NCBI RefSeq assembly: GCF_042850945.1
Contig: NZ_AP031496.1
Location: 3,844,001-3,908,000, forward strand
Origin: Halioxenophilus aromaticivorans
GTDB taxonomy: Bacteria; Pseudomonadota; Gammaproteobacteria; Pseudomonadales; Cellvibrionaceae
Reading direction: 5' to 3'
Length of the DNA: 64,000 bases
A program made the translations under genes and the position numbers. The notes beneath the pieces are model-generated. The model saw only the letters and a list, made by a program, of their open reading frames with translations. It had not been told where the DNA came from and ran no database searches. Positions 62,684 through 64,000 of the stretch are shown piece after piece; position 1 is the stretch's first letter; each line of letters begins with the position of its first letter.

Positions 62684-63120
62684 TCAGAGCTGCTATCCCT
62701 TTGCGGCTCGCCGGCATCCTGCGGCAACAAATTGAGCGATGCCGAGTTAACACAGTAACGCAGGCCAGTGGGCCGAGGACCATCAGGGAAAACGTGGCCT
62801 AGGTGGCTGCCACACTTTCGGCAACGAATTTCAGTGCGCACCATGCCGTAGCTTTTATCGACTGTTTCTTCTATAGCGCCCGCAGCAACCGGCTCATAAA
62901 AGCTCGGCCAACCGCTACCAGAATCGTATTTGGTAGCGGAATTAAACAGCGGCTCACCACAACACTTGCACTGGTAAACGCCCTGGGTTTTGGTATCCCA
63001 ATACTCGCCTGAGAACGCGGGCTCCGTGCCGCATTGCCTGCAAACACGGTATTCCTCCGGGCTTAATTTACTGCGCCACTGTTCTTCCTGCGCATCGTCA
63101 TTGGCTGCTTTCTCTGTCAT
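62680..63120 (-). CDS. msrB: Peptide-methionine (R)-S-oxide reductase MsrB
   Basis: 146 residues. Four zinc cysteines in two pairs (CKCCGEPL; CRKCGSHLGHVF), the catalytic Cys in LRYCVNSASLNL and the resolving region CRQCGTEPAFSGEYWD. Reduces methionine-R-sulfoxide in proteins using thioredoxin. Cytosolic, no signal. Forms an operon with the Tag-like gene. Confidence 0.96.
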   Translation of the reverse strand: MTEKAANDDAQEEQWRSKLSPEEYRVCRQCGTEPAFSGEYWDTKTQGVYQCKCCGEPLFNSATKYDSGSGWPSFYEPVAAGAIEETVDKSYGMVRTEIRCRKCGSHLGHVFPDGPRPTGLRYCVNSASLNLLPQDAGEPQRDSSSE

Positions 63121-63222
63121 AATCGCCTCCCTTTTTTGGCGGGCTGATGCTGTAATTTTTGGGCTTTAACCCGGTTTATCTAAACAAGTTACGCACAGCA
63201 CAGAATTATTGGTTTAGTTGTT

Positions 63223-64000
63223 ATGGTTACTATCGATAAATCACACAAACTCCACGGCGTCTGCTACGACATCCGGGGACCAGTACTGGACCACGCCCTG
63301 CGCCTAGAAGACGAAGGCCACCGCATATTGAAACTCAATATCGGTAACCCCGCCCCTTTTGGTTTTGATGCACCGGATGAAATTATTCACGACGTTATAA
63401 CCAATCTGCGTGAGGCACAAGGCTACACCCAGTCCAAGGGCTTGTTCGCTGCGCGCAAAGCCATTATGCACGAATGCCAAACACTGAAAGTGGCCAACGT
63501 CGACACTAACGACATTATTTTGGGTAACGGTGTCAGCGAACTTATCATGATGGCCATGCAGGCGCTGTTGAATAACGGCGATGAAGTACTGATACCGGCG
63601 CCGGATTACCCGATTTGGACAGCCGCCACCAGCTTGGCAGGTGGCAACCCAGTGCACTACCGTTGTGACGAGCAGGCCGATTGGTTTCCAGACATTGAAG
63701 ACATAAAAAGCAAAATCACTGACCGCACCCGGGGCATTGTCATCATCAACCCCAACAACCCTACCGGAGCGGTGTACAGCCAGGATCTTTTGCAACAGAT
63801 CGTTGACCTAGCCAGCGCCAAAGGTCTGGTCATTTTTGCCGATGAAATTTACAGCAAAATACTCTACGACGACGCCGAATTTATTCCCATGGGCCGCTTG
63901 GTGCACGATACCCTGTGCATCAGCTTTAATGGCCTTTCTAAAAGCTATCGTTTGGCAGGGTTTCGCTCCGGCTGGATGGTAGTAAGCGGCAACAAAAAAC
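63223..64000 (+). CDS. alaA: Alanine transaminase AlaA (3' end outside window)
   Basis: 259 codons visible; the gene continues past 64000. Starts MVTIDKSHKLHGVCYDIRGP, matching AlaA from its first residues. Further: LKLNIGNPAPFGFDAPDEII, YTQSKGLFAARKAIM, ILGNGVSELIMMAMQALLNN, PAPDYPIWTAA, INPNNPTGAVYS, and the PLP Lys in FNGLSKSYRLAGFRSGW. Forms alanine from pyruvate and glutamate. Divergent from msrB with 102 bases between. Confidence 0.95.
   Translation, partial: MVTIDKSHKLHGVCYDIRGPVLDHALRLEDEGHRILKLNIGNPAPFGFDAPDEIIHDVITNLREAQGYTQSKGLFAARKAIMHECQTLKVANVDTNDIILGNGVSELIMMAMQALLNNGDEVLIPAPDYPIWTAATSLAGGNPVHYRCDEQADWFPDIEDIKSKITDRTRGIVIINPNNPTGAVYSQDLLQQIVDLASAKGLVIFADEIYSKILYDDAEFIPMGRLVHDTLCISFNGLSKSYRLAGFRSGWMVVSGNKK

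Noticed and set aside
63304..63795. 163-codon minus-strand frame
   Set aside because: Antisense to alaA, whose motifs are unmistakable.

Overview
The window looks like chromosomal DNA from a Gram-negative gammaproteobacterium, most likely a marine lineage near the Cellvibrionaceae. The pointers are the long-form QueF, an AlaA-type aminotransferase, an Anr/FNR regulator next to a hemN-like gene, many lipobox lipoproteins and a secondary-lipid (PfaA-like) megasynthase. The genus is an inference; nothing in the window fixes it. I saw no phage, transposase or CRISPR array.

Layout. 1-5512 (-): most of a PfaA/HglE-like polyketide synthase (KS-AT-one ACP-KR), cut by the window edge. 6540-7430: purU. 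8.1-23.3 kb (+): a long block of about a dozen mostly unnamed envelope genes. It holds a TPR/TonB-C-like exported protein, a glycine/alanine/serine-repeat lipoprotein, more lipoproteins, a TPR/PEGA membrane protein and a PEGA + FGE-like membrane protein. It also holds an ExbB/TolQ/MotA-family channel, an Hsp70-like protein with a possible FHA end, two membrane-anchored von Willebrand A proteins and an M48 metalloprotease. 23.3-31.4 kb: an exported JAMM-like protein, a CadC-like regulator, two TetR regulators, a response regulator and the molybdoenzyme maturation pair mocA/xdhC. 31.6-34.5 kb: an H-NOX sensor with its hybrid kinase.

34.7-47.0 kb: a purine/ureide catabolic locus. A leftward series runs nucleoside-binding lipoprotein, deaminase, amidase, HpxW-like oxamate hydrolase, TauE permease, ureidoglycine aminotransferase and allantoate amidohydrolase. 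Facing it rightward are PuuE allantoinase, a cupin and a lipoprotein amidohydrolase. The reconstructed route is nucleoside uptake and deamination, then allantoin to allantoate to ureidoglycine to oxalurate/oxamate to oxalate. Xanthine dehydrogenase and the uricase steps are not in the window.

47.0-52.3 kb: a 49-residue membrane protein, a HemN paralogue that has lost every radical-SAM cluster cysteine, an intact Anr/FNR regulator, a solo LuxR regulator and a two-domain fasciclin lipoprotein. 52.3-53.4 kb: a tRNA-Ser(GGA) gene inside a nest of duplicated hairpins and tRNA fragments. 53.5-64 kb: an unknown coiled-coil protein, a CyaB-like adenylate cyclase, queF, a two-gene ABC exporter, a LysR regulator, two copies of a tRNA-Glu/tRNA-Gly pair, an unknown membrane protein, a Tag-family glycosylase, msrB, and alaA cut by the right edge.

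Main candidate for an undescribed system: the 8-23 kb block. My reading is a proton-motive-force-driven envelope machine. An ExbB-like channel would pair with two ExbD-like N-terminal segments that carry VWA domains instead of the usual periplasmic domains. The lipoproteins, PEGA/TPR proteins and a protease would form the rest. This is inference from domain content and gene order.
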